DNA of 64,000 nt from Wukongibacter sp050859025 (GCF_050859025.1 NZ_CP138200.1:6324001-6388000), one strand, 5' to 3'. Positions 43,716-52,790 are shown, counted from the first letter of the stretch. Made by a program: numbers and translations. Notes: generated from the letters alone by a model not told the origin.

Positions 43716-44321
43716 TTATACTAAGAAACTTCTGCCATAAGCTAACGAATGAATTCTATCAACATCAGAATTAAGTTCGTCAAAAAAAACTTTAACATGA
43801 GATATTAATTCATAGATACTTGATCTAGAAGCGGGTCTAAATAACTTAGCCTTAAGATAATTCCACACATTTTCTTGAGGATTCATATCCGGTGAATATC
43901 TTGGTAGAAATATTAGCTTAAGCTTAGATTTTTTCTCAAGGTAGAATTCTTGAATTGCTGAGCTTGTATGAGTTTTAGCATTATCAAGAAAGACAACAAC
44001 CTTTTTGTCTGGATTGATTTGTAACAAGTATTCTAAGTGAATTTTTATCTCCTGTGATGTTATAGATTTATCGGAAGAATATACATCATTTACAGTGTGA
44101 TGGTTATTAAAAATACAGGTCGAGCCAACTATATTAATCCCTTTATGAGAACCATTTTTCTCAAGAAGAGGAGCAGCCCCTACTTCACTCCAAGAAGCAC
44201 GATTGTTTGATTCCATGAGGATACTGGTTTCATCTAATGCATATATGGCTGTATCAGATGAATGCTCTAAAGTATCTATTGTCTCTAACATTTTTTTTAA
44301 AAGCTTCTTGCTCTGCTTCAT
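43716..44321 (-). CDS. IS630 transposase, DDE catalytic part
   Basis: A 201-residue DDE_3 superfamily transposase domain. Catalytic residues: D in AIYALDETSILMES, D in KVVVFLDNAKTHTSS and E in RYSPDMNPQENVWNYLK. It overlaps the HTH part by 68 bases. The natural product is probably a fusion made by frameshifting at the A8 run, joining EAFKK to MLETIDTLEHSSD. Confidence 0.9.
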   Translation of the reverse strand: MKQSKKLLKKMLETIDTLEHSSDTAIYALDETSILMESNNRASWSEVGAAPLLEKNGSHKGINIVGSTCIFNNHHTVNDVYSSDKSITSQEIKIHLEYLLQINPDKKVVVFLDNAKTHTSSAIQEFYLEKKSKLKLIFLPRYSPDMNPQENVWNYLKAKLFRPASRSSIYELISHVKVFFDELNSDVDRIHSLAYGRSFLV

Positions 44322-44796
44322 CAGCTTTAGTTGGTTTAGGCTCTGCTCTTTTATACGATAGATTGTTTTTCTTCAAAATTGACCAAATAGTAGTAATTGA
44401 GACTTTTATACCATATGTTTGATTTATATATAAGGCCAATAACGCACAGGTCCATGTATGACCTATAAAATCAAAGTCCGCAGGCTTTTTGTTAAGAGTA
44501 ACATAGATTAAATCATCTACTATGTCAGGACTAAGCTTGGACTCACGATTTCCACCACGACGATCTCTTATAGCCTTTATTCCCAATGAGTTCCATCTTT
44601 TAACATGGGTTATGACAGTTGGGATACTTAGACCTGTAACTTCATTAATTTGTGCGTTAGAGAAGCCTTTATATCTCATTATTACTGTAGTTAACACGGT
44701 CATAGCAAATTTTGAATCCGTAGTATTTTTAAGCTCAATTAATTCTTCTATCGTATATCCATGCAATTTATCTACTTGTATTTTTGGTCTTGCCAT
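44254..44796 (-). CDS. IS630 transposase, helix-turn-helix part
   Basis: An N-terminal DNA-binding half of 180 residues from the ATG at 44796 (MARPKIQVDKLHG), which has AAGGTG seven bases upstream. A start at 44820 lacks a site. HTH units: FSNAQINEVTGLSIPTVITH and a winged-helix region ending YGIKVSITTIWSILKKNNLS. The frame runs past the shift site for about 20 residues before stopping. Confidence 0.9.
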   Translation of the reverse strand: MARPKIQVDKLHGYTIEELIELKNTTDSKFAMTVLTTVIMRYKGFSNAQINEVTGLSIPTVITHVKRWNSLGIKAIRDRRGGNRESKLSPDIVDDLIYVTLNKKPADFDFIGHTWTCALLALYINQTYGIKVSITTIWSILKKNNLSYKRAEPKPTKADEAEQEAFKKNVRDNRYFRAFI

Positions 44797-45065
44797 CTTT
44801 TCACACCTTCTTCCGTACATTTAGTTTTTGGAAGAAAAGTTTTTTTATTACGTATATTTAAGATTTCAATTTAAAATCCCTATAGAAACCATCAACATTA
44901 AAATAAAAATAAAATTCAAATAAAATAATGAATACATTTACATTTTTTATCTGAATTTTATAGTCTGTATATTTGGTTATCTATACTTGTAAATCTATAT
45001 CTTTTCTTAATTATAATACAATGTTTTTTCAATTATTACTATTATAAAGCACAATTTCAAAATAT

Positions 45066-45605
45066 CTATGCGTTCCTACGTTTTATGAAAAAAACATAGG
45101 CCAGCTTCGTTGATAGCAAGCCTAATAAAATTCCCCCTAATATGTCTGTAGGATAATGCACAATTAAATATAGTCTAGAAAATGCCATTAAGCAAGCTAA
45201 TAATACTAAAGGAATTATGATCCTTTTATTATCAATCATCTTTACATATGCTATAACTGCTGCAAAGGAAGATGCCGTATGTCCCGATGGAAATGAGTAT
45301 GATGTCGGCTTTTGAATTAATAAATTAATATTTAGTATCTCTATAAATGGTCTTGGCCTAGCTATAATATTCTTTATTAATCCTTCTCCCAAAATAGCAG
45401 CTATCAATAAAGAATATATTGCAAATATTCCGGCCCTCCTATATTTCTTACTTAATATAAAAATAACAGAACTAGCAATCCAAATAAAACCTATATTTCC
45501 CAGCTTAGTAATAAGGGGTATAACCCTATCTAGAAAAGGATTATGCATATGCGTCTGAATAAATTCCAATATCCATATATCTATACTTAAAATTATAGCT
45601 AGCAT
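45066..45605 (-). CDS. PAP2-family phosphatase, BcrC-like
   Basis: A 179-residue membrane phosphatase of the PAP2 superfamily, likely acting on undecaprenyl pyrophosphate or a similar lipid phosphate. The three PAP2 motifs are visible: KNIIARPRPF (KxxxxxxRP), SFPSGHTAS (PSGH) and SRLYLIVHYPTDILGG (SRxxxxxHxxxD). About five membrane helices. Monocistronic. Confidence 0.9.
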   Translation of the reverse strand: MLAIILSIDIWILEFIQTHMHNPFLDRVIPLITKLGNIGFIWIASSVIFILSKKYRRAGIFAIYSLLIAAILGEGLIKNIIARPRPFIEILNINLLIQKPTSYSFPSGHTASSFAAVIAYVKMIDNKRIIIPLVLLACLMAFSRLYLIVHYPTDILGGILLGLLSTKLAYVFFIKRRNA

Positions 45606-45890
45606 TATTACCTCTGCTCCTTAATTTATTGTTTAATATATATCCTAAGTTTACCATATTGCTTACCTTGTAACAAATAGCCTTTCTTCTTCTGCAAGAT
45701 AAATTTAAAAAGCATTCACTTGTAAATATTGTTGCCATTATAATTTTTTTCCATTATTTTATTGATACGAAAACCTTTTAATGTTACAATATTAAATAAA
45801 TAGAATTTATTACAACTATATCCTTTTTTACACATATCTTCAATTTCCTTAAGTGCTTAAAACATGAAAGAGAACTGATTTTTTTATCAA

Positions 45891-45993
45891 TATAGAAAGC
45901 GATTATAAATCTATATTTCAATTTCTAAAATAGTCAGAATATTAAGACTGTTTTGTGAGCTAGAATATAAAAGATTTATAACAATTTCTATAG
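45891..45993. repeat. Family B-like repeat, diverged
   Basis: TATAGAAAGCGATTATAAATC ... AAGATTTATAACAATTTCTATA with a changed centre. It lies 48 bases upstream of the putative RiPP precursor; the rest of the 45.6-46.0 kb gap shows no gene. Confidence 0.6.
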
Positions 45994-46041
45994 TAATACT
46001 CATTTTATTAAATTATTATATTTCAGAAAGGTGGATGATTT

Positions 46042-46128
46042 ATGGTATCTCTTAATAATGGATGGAAACAAGAAGCAAACTATGTTGACGCAGGAAGAAT
46101 TGAAGTAGGTGTAAAAATTAAGTTCTAA
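46042..46128 (+). CDS. Putative RiPP precursor peptide, 28 residues
   Basis: An ATG is preceded by AAAGGTGG at eight bases. The product (MVSLNNGWKQEANYVDAG, then RIEVGVKIKF) is the first gene of a plus-strand set with a SPASM-like protein, a radical SAM enzyme and an MFS exporter. This context and the strong ribosome-binding site make it the likely substrate. It has W8, Y14 and a YVD triplet, a pattern used by some cyclophane-forming radical SAM enzymes, and no Cys, Ser or Thr suited to thioether chemistry apart from S3. No leader cleavage site is obvious. Confidence 0.6.
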   Translation: MVSLNNGWKQEANYVDAGRIEVGVKIKF

Positions 46129-46282
46129 AAATAATTATCAACATAATTCTTTATTCCCTTAATATATAAATAAACAACCTTAAGGTTTAATTCTATTACA
46201 TAATTCTCTTTCATGTTTTTTTAATTTCTTAAATAGAAATATAGAAATTCTAATCAAAACTTTAATTGAAAGGGGTACAAAA

Positions 46283-47578
46283 ATGTATATACCTAACAAT
46301 TTGATAGTTAAAAAAATTGATGATGACGAATATCTTCTAATAAATAATATCTCAGGTAATATTGACATTGCAAATGAAGAAGTAGCTTTAGCTCTTAAAG
46401 ATTCAAATATGGACAAGCTATATGAAATAGAAGATAAAATCATATCGACTTTAAAGGATCGAAATTATATTCTTGATACCTATGATGGTTATGAAAAATT
46501 CTATAATAGCATGTACAATGAAGTAACTAATGAGATAGAAAAACAAAGTCCTTATATATTTAATATAGTAAAACTAAATGAAAATAATACGATTACTACT
46601 GATTTAGTAGATAAAGTACTAACCTTGAGTGAGAAAATAGCTAATGAAGATCAATATGGAAATTATGAAAAGCGAATATACAGGCTTACATATGAAAGTT
46701 TATTTTTAGATGAGGATATAGATGTACTCAAATATATTATAGACAAGCTTAAATCAAAGAATGAAAGACTAGAAATTGTATGCAATGATAATATTAACGA
46801 TACTGCTATTATTTTATTGGGAAATAACTATCAACATATAGCATGTGTACAGATAGCTATAGACGCAGCAAAGATTTTGAACTCAACCTCAAATCAAGAT
46901 AACCCATTGAAGGTGATAGACGATTTGTTATTGAAAAAATTAGAAGTAAATTTAAAAATAAACTTTGATGTTAATAGCATAAACAATATAGATGAAATCA
47001 ATGATTTTATAAAAAAAATGGATTGGAAAAATAATGGTAGTTTTTTTGTTACCTTAGCTCGCTCTAAAAATCTATATTCAGATTTGGAATTGAAGGAAAC
47101 AAAATTCTTAGAAAAGCTAGAGCCTCTTTTCTTTAAAGATAAATCTGCAAATACTACTTATAGAGTAGCAGACATTGAACTTTTAGCTCATCTGCATAGA
47201 AGTATTAAGGGCCAGCAATCTCCCTTAATATCATATCCGCTATTTAGTTTTTCAGAAGCAACAGATGGTAGGCAATTTATATTTACCCCTAGTGGACAAA
47301 TTTATACAAATGAAAATGTAGTTGGAATTAATGAGTTATCTATAGGTAATTTAGACAATGAATTGCAGATTGATTTAGAAAAATATTATGAGTGGAAACA
47401 TAGGAAAACCATTAATATGGCAAAGTGTAAAGAATGTGAAATTCAGTTATTTTGCGGTGGTGGAGAGCCATTGGATTCATATACACTTTATAAAAATATA
47501 CATGAACCAGCTTGTAGTAATAGAAAATCAATTATTAATGAATATATAGAAACTCTTATCGATAAGGGGGAAATATAA
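46283..47578 (+). CDS. SPASM-like protein lacking the radical SAM motif
   Basis: A 431-residue protein. The N-terminus (about 5-65: NLIVKKIDDDEYLLINNISG...) resembles the peptide-recognition (PqqD/RRE-like) start of clostridial radical SAM/SPASM maturases. The middle has no CxxxCxxC; the only Cys there are C167 and C188. The C-terminus keeps a SPASM-like Fe-S site (C382, C385, C391, C411; CKECEIQLFCGGGE). It may be a non-catalytic partner that binds the peptide and passes electrons to the next enzyme. It abuts that gene without a gap. Confidence 0.65.
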   Translation: MYIPNNLIVKKIDDDEYLLINNISGNIDIANEEVALALKDSNMDKLYEIEDKIISTLKDRNYILDTYDGYEKFYNSMYNEVTNEIEKQSPYIFNIVKLNENNTITTDLVDKVLTLSEKIANEDQYGNYEKRIYRLTYESLFLDEDIDVLKYIIDKLKSKNERLEIVCNDNINDTAIILLGNNYQHIACVQIAIDAAKILNSTSNQDNPLKVIDDLLLKKLEVNLKINFDVNSINNIDEINDFIKKMDWKNNGSFFVTLARSKNLYSDLELKETKFLEKLEPLFFKDKSANTTYRVADIELLAHLHRSIKGQQSPLISYPLFSFSEATDGRQFIFTPSGQIYTNENVVGINELSIGNLDNELQIDLEKYYEWKHRKTINMAKCKECEIQLFCGGGEPLDSYTLYKNIHEPACSNRKSIINEYIETLIDKGEI

Positions 47579-49180
47579 ATGAAATTAGTAGTTATTGTAC
47601 CTCCTGTAAGATATAATACACAGGATTGGGGAGTTTATCTTGGTGGACGATTGATTTATACCATACTAAGAGATAAAGGCTACGATGTTGATTTTATTGA
47701 CTATCATTTGAACTTCAAAAATATTGAAAATGCTTCAAAGGAATTGATAGAAAAAAAATATGATTGGATAGGAATGACTGCACCATTTGCTCTAGAAATG
47801 GCTTCTGCCATTGAATTATCAGATACCTTAAAGAAAAATGGCTATAAAGGACATATCACCATAGGCGGTGCAGCAGCAACTATGAAAGCTGAAAATGTCC
47901 TTAATTACTGTAAGAGTATAGATTCTATAAGCATAGGAGAAGGTAGCAAATCAATACCAATTTTTATCAGCGAACTGATTAATGACCACAGTCAGATAAC
48001 TACTACTAAAGGTTTTTATTTCAATACTAAAGATGGAATCATAAAAAATCAACCGGACAAAGCTATTATTGAATTAGACGAAGATCCTTTTATAGAGCCC
48101 TATAGAGATCATCATATTATGAATATTTATACCTCAAGGGGATGTCCTCATCAATGTAGCTTTTGTAGTGTACATGAATTTCAAAAAAGGTCAAATCAAC
48201 CTTTATGGAAGGCCAAAAGTCCAGAAAGGGTAGTTGAGGAACTAGAGATGTACAATAAGGAATACAATATAAAATATTTTATATTTGTAGATGACAACTT
48301 TTTTGGAAGCTGTAAAAAGGGAAGAGAAAGGGCAAAGAGCATAGCAAGACTATTATTAGAAAAGAATTTAGGTATACATTTCTCTATTGAGTGTAGGGTT
48401 GATGATGTAGATAAGAGGTTATTAAATTTATTAAAACGAGCTGGATTATGGCATGTGAGACTTGGAGTCGAATCTGGCGTTCAAAATATGCTTGAAAGAT
48501 TTAATAAGCATGTGACCGTTAAACGTAACATTGAAGCTATGTATACGCTGATCGAATTGGGTTTAGAGATAAATGTAAACTATATTCTTTTTGATCCTTG
48601 GACTACTGTTGAAGAGCTTAAGGAAAATTTAAAATTCATCAAGGAAACAAAAGCATACTCTATATCTCAAAGCCCACTGTCTGTATATTCTAATCACTTA
48701 GGCATTATAGGTGGAACTAAGGTTGCAGAACGCTTAGACGAGTTAGATGTTGTAGATTGGACTTTCCCACAGGTATCGGATTATCATAAAAAAATAATAA
48801 GAGACCTGGGTTTAGTTATAGACTATAAAATGAAAGAAGAGGGAATGAATAAGTTTAGAAAAGTTCATATGGATTGGATAAATAAGTTAGACGAAAAAGG
48901 ATCCTCTCTAATGAAAATATATAATTACAAACTGGATGAATTATATAACGATAATTATGATATATATACTACAAATATACGAAAATGGTTTTTTAATCTA
49001 TGTGAATTAGCTACAGAAATTTTTGAATTCGAAGTTGAAAATGTTGAATATAAGGATGAAGAAAGTCTACTTATGATTATAAATGATAAACTAAATAAGT
49101 ATGACGTAAATATATTAGGATCATCCTTTGAACAGTTTATTCCATCTTCAGATGAGATAATATCTATCTCTGCGGTCTAA
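47579..49180 (+). CDS. Radical SAM protein with B12-binding-type N-terminus
   Basis: A 533-residue protein. An N-terminal Rossmann-like domain of the B12-binding type (about 1-165; GMTAPFALEMASAIELSDTL, TIGGAAATMKAENVL) lacks a visible DxHxxG motif, so cobalamin is either bound base-off or absent. The radical SAM core has TSRGCPHQCSFCSVHEF with C189, C193 and C196. A C-terminal extension of about 150 residues follows. Class B enzymes of this layout methylate or cyclise unactivated carbons. The start follows the previous stop directly, so translation is coupled. Confidence 0.85.
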   Translation: MKLVVIVPPVRYNTQDWGVYLGGRLIYTILRDKGYDVDFIDYHLNFKNIENASKELIEKKYDWIGMTAPFALEMASAIELSDTLKKNGYKGHITIGGAAATMKAENVLNYCKSIDSISIGEGSKSIPIFISELINDHSQITTTKGFYFNTKDGIIKNQPDKAIIELDEDPFIEPYRDHHIMNIYTSRGCPHQCSFCSVHEFQKRSNQPLWKAKSPERVVEELEMYNKEYNIKYFIFVDDNFFGSCKKGRERAKSIARLLLEKNLGIHFSIECRVDDVDKRLLNLLKRAGLWHVRLGVESGVQNMLERFNKHVTVKRNIEAMYTLIELGLEINVNYILFDPWTTVEELKENLKFIKETKAYSISQSPLSVYSNHLGIIGGTKVAERLDELDVVDWTFPQVSDYHKKIIRDLGLVIDYKMKEEGMNKFRKVHMDWINKLDEKGSSLMKIYNYKLDELYNDNYDIYTTNIRKWFFNLCELATEIFEFEVENVEYKDEESLLMIINDKLNKYDVNILGSSFEQFIPSSDEIISISAV

Positions 49181-49303
49181 TTGTTCAGTCTTTGCTATAC
49201 TATTTTGCTGTAGGGATTTAAGTAAATACTTTATATATAAACAACATTAAAATCTAATATAAATTTGAAAAATCAAATTAAAGTACAAAGGTGGTATAGA
49301 TAA

Positions 49304-50539
49304 GTGATATCTCTATTGAGAAATAGGTTAAAATTTGTTAGAAACAATAAGGATTATAATATTTTGCTTACTTCTCAAGGTTTATCAGTTTTTGGAGATT
49401 CTTTAGAAACCATAGCTTTATTATATCTTGTATTTGAAATCACTGGCTCTACTATAGCTATGGGTATGGTAATGTTCTTTAATCTATTACCTAATCTGAT
49501 ATTAAGCCCGTTTTCAGGGGTATTAGCTGATATGTATTCAAGAAAAAAAATTATGATACTAAGTGAAAGTATGAGAGGATTAATAGTTTTATATATACCA
49601 GTTGCATTATATTATAATTTTTTAACTATAAATCATATTTATTTAGTTTCATTTCTCGTTTCTATATTCGAGACATTCTTTTCATCTGCTAATACAGCAA
49701 CACTTCCCAATATATTGGACAAAAAATATATTGAAGAAGGCTATAGTATTATTAGCAGCTCCATGACCCTTATGAAGCTCATTGGTTATATGTTTGGAGG
49801 AATAATTATTCAAGGTCTGGGATATATCTCTGTATATATTTTTGATTCAATAACATTTTTTATATCAGGTTTTGCTATATCTAGACTAGTTCTTAATCAA
49901 TGTATTTCAAAAGAAAATAATATTAGATCATTTTTCATAAATTTACAAAGAGGTTTATCATACATAAAGACCAAGAGGATATTTCATGTTATAGTTTTTG
50001 TAGCTATTATAGTAAATTTCATTATTACTCCAATAAATATAATTATAACCTATTCAGTAGAGAGTATATTTAAGTTAAGCAAAACCCATACAAGTCTAGG
50101 ATTTGTAGCTATTTTATTAGGAAGCTTAATTGGAAGTGCTTTATATCCTAGTTTTAGTAGTAAAATATCTAAAAAAAGAATTATAATATTTTCAATTGGA
50201 TGTATCGGCTTAGGTTTTACATTAGGAGGCTTAATTTTAAATTATTATGTTCTCATATTAGGTTTTTTTATAGTATCAATATTTGCGGGTTTAGCCAGTG
50301 TGGGATTGTCCCTATTATTTGTTGAAACTGTTGATGACGAGTATAGATGTAGAGCTGGGTCTGTTTTGAATGTCCTAGTCTTAGTTGCAGCACCGCTAAG
50401 TGGTTCTCTTATTGGAATTTTTTTAGATTACTTTGGATTAGAGCTAATATTAAAAACTGGTGGAGCTTTAATAGTAAGTTGTATATTTCTATTAACATAT
50501 TTATGGACGGATTCGCATTCTTGTAACCAGGTAAAATAG
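49304..50539 (+). CDS. MFS transporter, probable peptide exporter
   Basis: A 411-residue major facilitator with about 12 helices and the MFS_3-like LADMYSRKKIMILSE loop between helices 2 and 3. The GTG start is preceded by AAAGGTGG at nine bases. It resembles macrolide/enterobactin-type exporters in layout (FNLLPNLILSPFSGVLADMY). Position after the two modification genes suggests that it exports the mature product or confers self-resistance. Confidence 0.85.
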   Translation: MISLLRNRLKFVRNNKDYNILLTSQGLSVFGDSLETIALLYLVFEITGSTIAMGMVMFFNLLPNLILSPFSGVLADMYSRKKIMILSESMRGLIVLYIPVALYYNFLTINHIYLVSFLVSIFETFFSSANTATLPNILDKKYIEEGYSIISSSMTLMKLIGYMFGGIIIQGLGYISVYIFDSITFFISGFAISRLVLNQCISKENNIRSFFINLQRGLSYIKTKRIFHVIVFVAIIVNFIITPINIIITYSVESIFKLSKTHTSLGFVAILLGSLIGSALYPSFSSKISKKRIIIFSIGCIGLGFTLGGLILNYYVLILGFFIVSIFAGLASVGLSLLFVETVDDEYRCRAGSVLNVLVLVAAPLSGSLIGIFLDYFGLELILKTGGALIVSCIFLLTYLWTDSHSCNQVK

Positions 50540-50584
50540 AAAATAGTTTATATGTATTTTTTTCAAATAAACGTTAAAATCCAT

Positions 50585-50620
50585 CTATAGAGAGTTCCAA
50601 GTAAAGACTTTAATTTAACC
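50585..50620. repeat. Family A repeat fragment
   Basis: TATAGAGAGTTCCAAGTAAAG plus ACTTTAATTTAACC is the left end joined to a short piece, truncated at the neighbouring family B copy. Confidence 0.6.
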
Positions 50621-50626
50621 CGTCTA

Positions 50627-50728
50627 TATAGAACGCACTTATAAATCTACATTTTGGTTTCTTTAATAGCCAAAGTTTCAAGGCTTTTAAAGGAATCAAA
50701 ATGTAAAAGATTTATTGCGACTTCTATA
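50627..50728. repeat. Family B palindromic repeat
   Basis: A full copy (TATAGAACGCACTTATAAATC ... TTGCGACTTCTATA) with arms CATTTTGGTTTC / GAATCAAAATG. Confidence 0.8.
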
Positions 50729-50873
50729 GTTAGTTAATAATATATTTGGCTTTTGCTATAATTCAGGCGAGTTAAGTTAAAAGTAGGACGAGTTGATAAT
50801 AGCCATAAGTATGCCTATTATCTGTATTATAAGAGAACTCATTCTATATAGAACAAGGTTCTAAAAATTATAA

Positions 50874-50974
50874 GGCCTAACTAGAGCATCTATACAATTA
50901 AATATAAAGCTAGTCTCAAGTAGCGAGAATGACGATTATTTTTTGTGCTATTGCAGATATACTCTAATTAGGCC
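50874..50974. other. Long inverted repeat, possible structured RNA
   Basis: GGCCTAACTAGAG (50874-50886) pairs with CTCTAATTAGGCC (50962-50974), one mismatch or G-U, around a 75-base loop containing GCTAGTCTCAAGTAGCGAG. It lies about 50 bases after the sucD stop on the minus strand and 330 after the MFS stop. It may be a terminator or a small RNA. Nothing else in this gap apart from repeats. Confidence 0.4.
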
Positions 50975-51025
50975 AAATATTTTGTATTATTTTAATTAAT
51001 TATATATATGTGCTTTTAACTTTTA

Positions 51026-52390
51026 TTAAGCCCATATTTCCTCATCATTTGGTACTTTTACATCTTTCATATAGTGTCCAATACGTGATATATTCATCAT
51101 ATGTTTATAGTTAAAATTTTCTGATATACTATTATTTCCCCATGAACCACATCCTAGTGTAGTAGTAGGTTCAAATCCATTATGAAAGCTTCCACCAGCA
51201 CTTGTTGAGCTTGGTTGATTTACAACTAGTCTACTAACAGTAAGCATGACACCTGCATATTCAATATTTCGTATATTGCTTGAATGGATGCTAGCACTAT
51301 GTCCTTTTCCTTCAATATCTAAATTTGTCTGTGCTATATTTACAGCTTCAGCAAAATCATTATACATAAATGTCGTCATAACAGGGCACATTTTTTCCTT
51401 GCATAATACATCTTCTTCTCCTATACCATCGGCTTTAACAAGTATAACCTTTGTGTCTTCTGGAATTTGAATCCCTGCAAGCTTTGCAATCTTTTGTGTT
51501 GACTGTCCAACTACATCTTTATTGATTGTACCATTTATAAAAAGTGTTTTTCTCAATGCTTCTTTTTCTTTAGGGTTTTCTATATAATATGCTCCATTTT
51601 TCTTGAATTCTTCTATGACTTTATAATAATCGTCCTCATGGGCTATAACTGTTTGCTCCCCGGAACATATAATACCATTATCAAAGGTTCTTCCCGTAAT
51701 AATCTTAGGTACAACTTCTTTTAAATCTACATCTCTATCTATGATGCATTGAACATTTCCTGCACCTACACCATAAGCAGGTTTTCCACTGCTATATGCA
51801 CTCTTAACCATACCCATTCCACCTGTAGCAACGACCACATCTGCCATCTTCATTAATTCAGATGTAAGTTCAATAGATGGTTCTTCTATTATCTGAATCA
51901 AATTTTCGGGAGCATTGCATTTTTTTAATGCCTTATTAATTAATTTAACCGTATATGAACTACATCCCTTTGCTCTTGGATGGGGTGCAATAATAATAGA
52001 ATTTCTCCCCTTTAATGCAAACATGGCATTACACATAGGTGTAACAATGGGATTTGTAGTCGGTGTAACAGATGCAACAACACCCATTGGCTTTGCCACT
52101 TCTACAATCCCTTTATTCTCATCTTTATTAATAATTCCAACTGTTTTTTTATTTTTTAAACTATTCCATATAGTTTTTGCTTTACCTTGATTTTTTCTTA
52201 CCTTATCTTCAAAAACTCCCATACCTGTTTCTTCAACTGCCATCCTTGCAAGTTCTATAGCATTATCATAAACTACCTTTCCAATCTCTTTTACTATAGC
52301 ATCAACCTGCTCTTGATTAAAACTTTCAAACTCCCTCTGTGCAGCCCTTGATTTAGTAATTAATGCCTCTACATATGCTTTAGCTTCCAT
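51026..52390 (-). CDS. sucD: CoA-acylating succinate-semialdehyde dehydrogenase
   Basis: Reduces succinyl-CoA to succinate semialdehyde with NAD(P)H. The 454 residues closely resemble C. kluyveri SucD: NAMFALKGRNSIIIAPHPRA, AYGVGAGNVQCIID, the active-site cysteine in FDNGIICSGEQTVIA, and a C-terminal TTTLGCGSWGNNSISENFNY. It belongs with the 4-hydroxybutyrate genes upstream but is separated from them by a family A repeat and a cobalamin riboswitch, so it is probably expressed as its own unit. A propionaldehyde dehydrogenase (PduP) is less likely because the motifs fit SucD. Confidence 0.9.
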   Translation of the reverse strand: MEAKAYVEALITKSRAAQREFESFNQEQVDAIVKEIGKVVYDNAIELARMAVEETGMGVFEDKVRKNQGKAKTIWNSLKNKKTVGIINKDENKGIVEVAKPMGVVASVTPTTNPIVTPMCNAMFALKGRNSIIIAPHPRAKGCSSYTVKLINKALKKCNAPENLIQIIEEPSIELTSELMKMADVVVATGGMGMVKSAYSSGKPAYGVGAGNVQCIIDRDVDLKEVVPKIITGRTFDNGIICSGEQTVIAHEDDYYKVIEEFKKNGAYYIENPKEKEALRKTLFINGTINKDVVGQSTQKIAKLAGIQIPEDTKVILVKADGIGEEDVLCKEKMCPVMTTFMYNDFAEAVNIAQTNLDIEGKGHSASIHSSNIRNIEYAGVMLTVSRLVVNQPSSTSAGGSFHNGFEPTTTLGCGSWGNNSISENFNYKHMMNISRIGHYMKDVKVPNDEEIWA

Positions 52391-52639
52391 ATTTCATTCC
52401 TCCATTAACTAATTATTCTTATCTTGCTTTTCCATTTAATAAAATAAACATTCAGAGATATTAATTCCCTTCGTTTTGATCAAATTTTTCCTTGAGAAAT
52501 AGCCCTAATAGCAAATGCCTTTCCCATACAACAAAAGGTATTATTGTAATATTTTTACACAAGATAGGCACAATTATATAGAGATAGATAGTACCTATCT
52601 CCCTCTTGATAACACCTCCTCATCCTCGTGAGCAATATT

Positions 52640-52790
52640 GGCATTGTTCTTTATGGCAGGTCTCCTGACTTAGAATCATCGTCCATCTACCCCTTCCCAT
52701 TTCTAGTCGTAGAATCAGTGGATATTATAGATAGACTCCTCATCACAGTGGCGGGACCGTGTTGGTTTTTCACCAAGCTTCCCTTTTAAT
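52640..52790 (-). promoter_or_regulatory. Cobalamin riboswitch upstream of sucD
   Basis: On the minus strand the aptamer reads AAGGGAAGCTTGGTGAAAAA, then ACGGTCCCGCCACTGTGATG, then GGGAAGGGG, and ends with the B12 box AAGTCAGGAGACCTGCC (52655-52671). These are the conserved L1-L5 segments of the adenosylcobalamin class. The 250 bases between it and sucD contain a 7-bp stem (52581-52601) but no clear T-run, so control may be translational or by a less obvious terminator. Confidence 0.9.

Larger units (their letters stand above)
43691..44882 (-). mobile_element. IS630-family insertion sequence, copy 1
   Basis: The element is 1192 bases with inverted ends TATAGGGATTTCATATTGAAG and TATAGGGATTTTAAATTGAAA flanked by TA, the IS630/Tc1 target. 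It carries two overlapping transposase frames on the minus strand joined by an A8 slippery run (44291-44298). The translated frames are identical to those of copy 2 at 62896, so transposition was recent. The left flank is a family A' MITE. Confidence 0.9.

Noticed and set aside
46042..46128. Sactipeptide, ranthipeptide or lanthipeptide precursor
   Set aside because: The peptide has no cysteine and no Ser/Thr-rich core, so thioether classes do not fit.
51026..52390. PduP propionaldehyde dehydrogenase of a B12-dependent diol pathway
   Set aside because: The cobalamin riboswitch suggested it, but the protein resembles SucD closely and no diol dehydratase or microcompartment genes are nearby.
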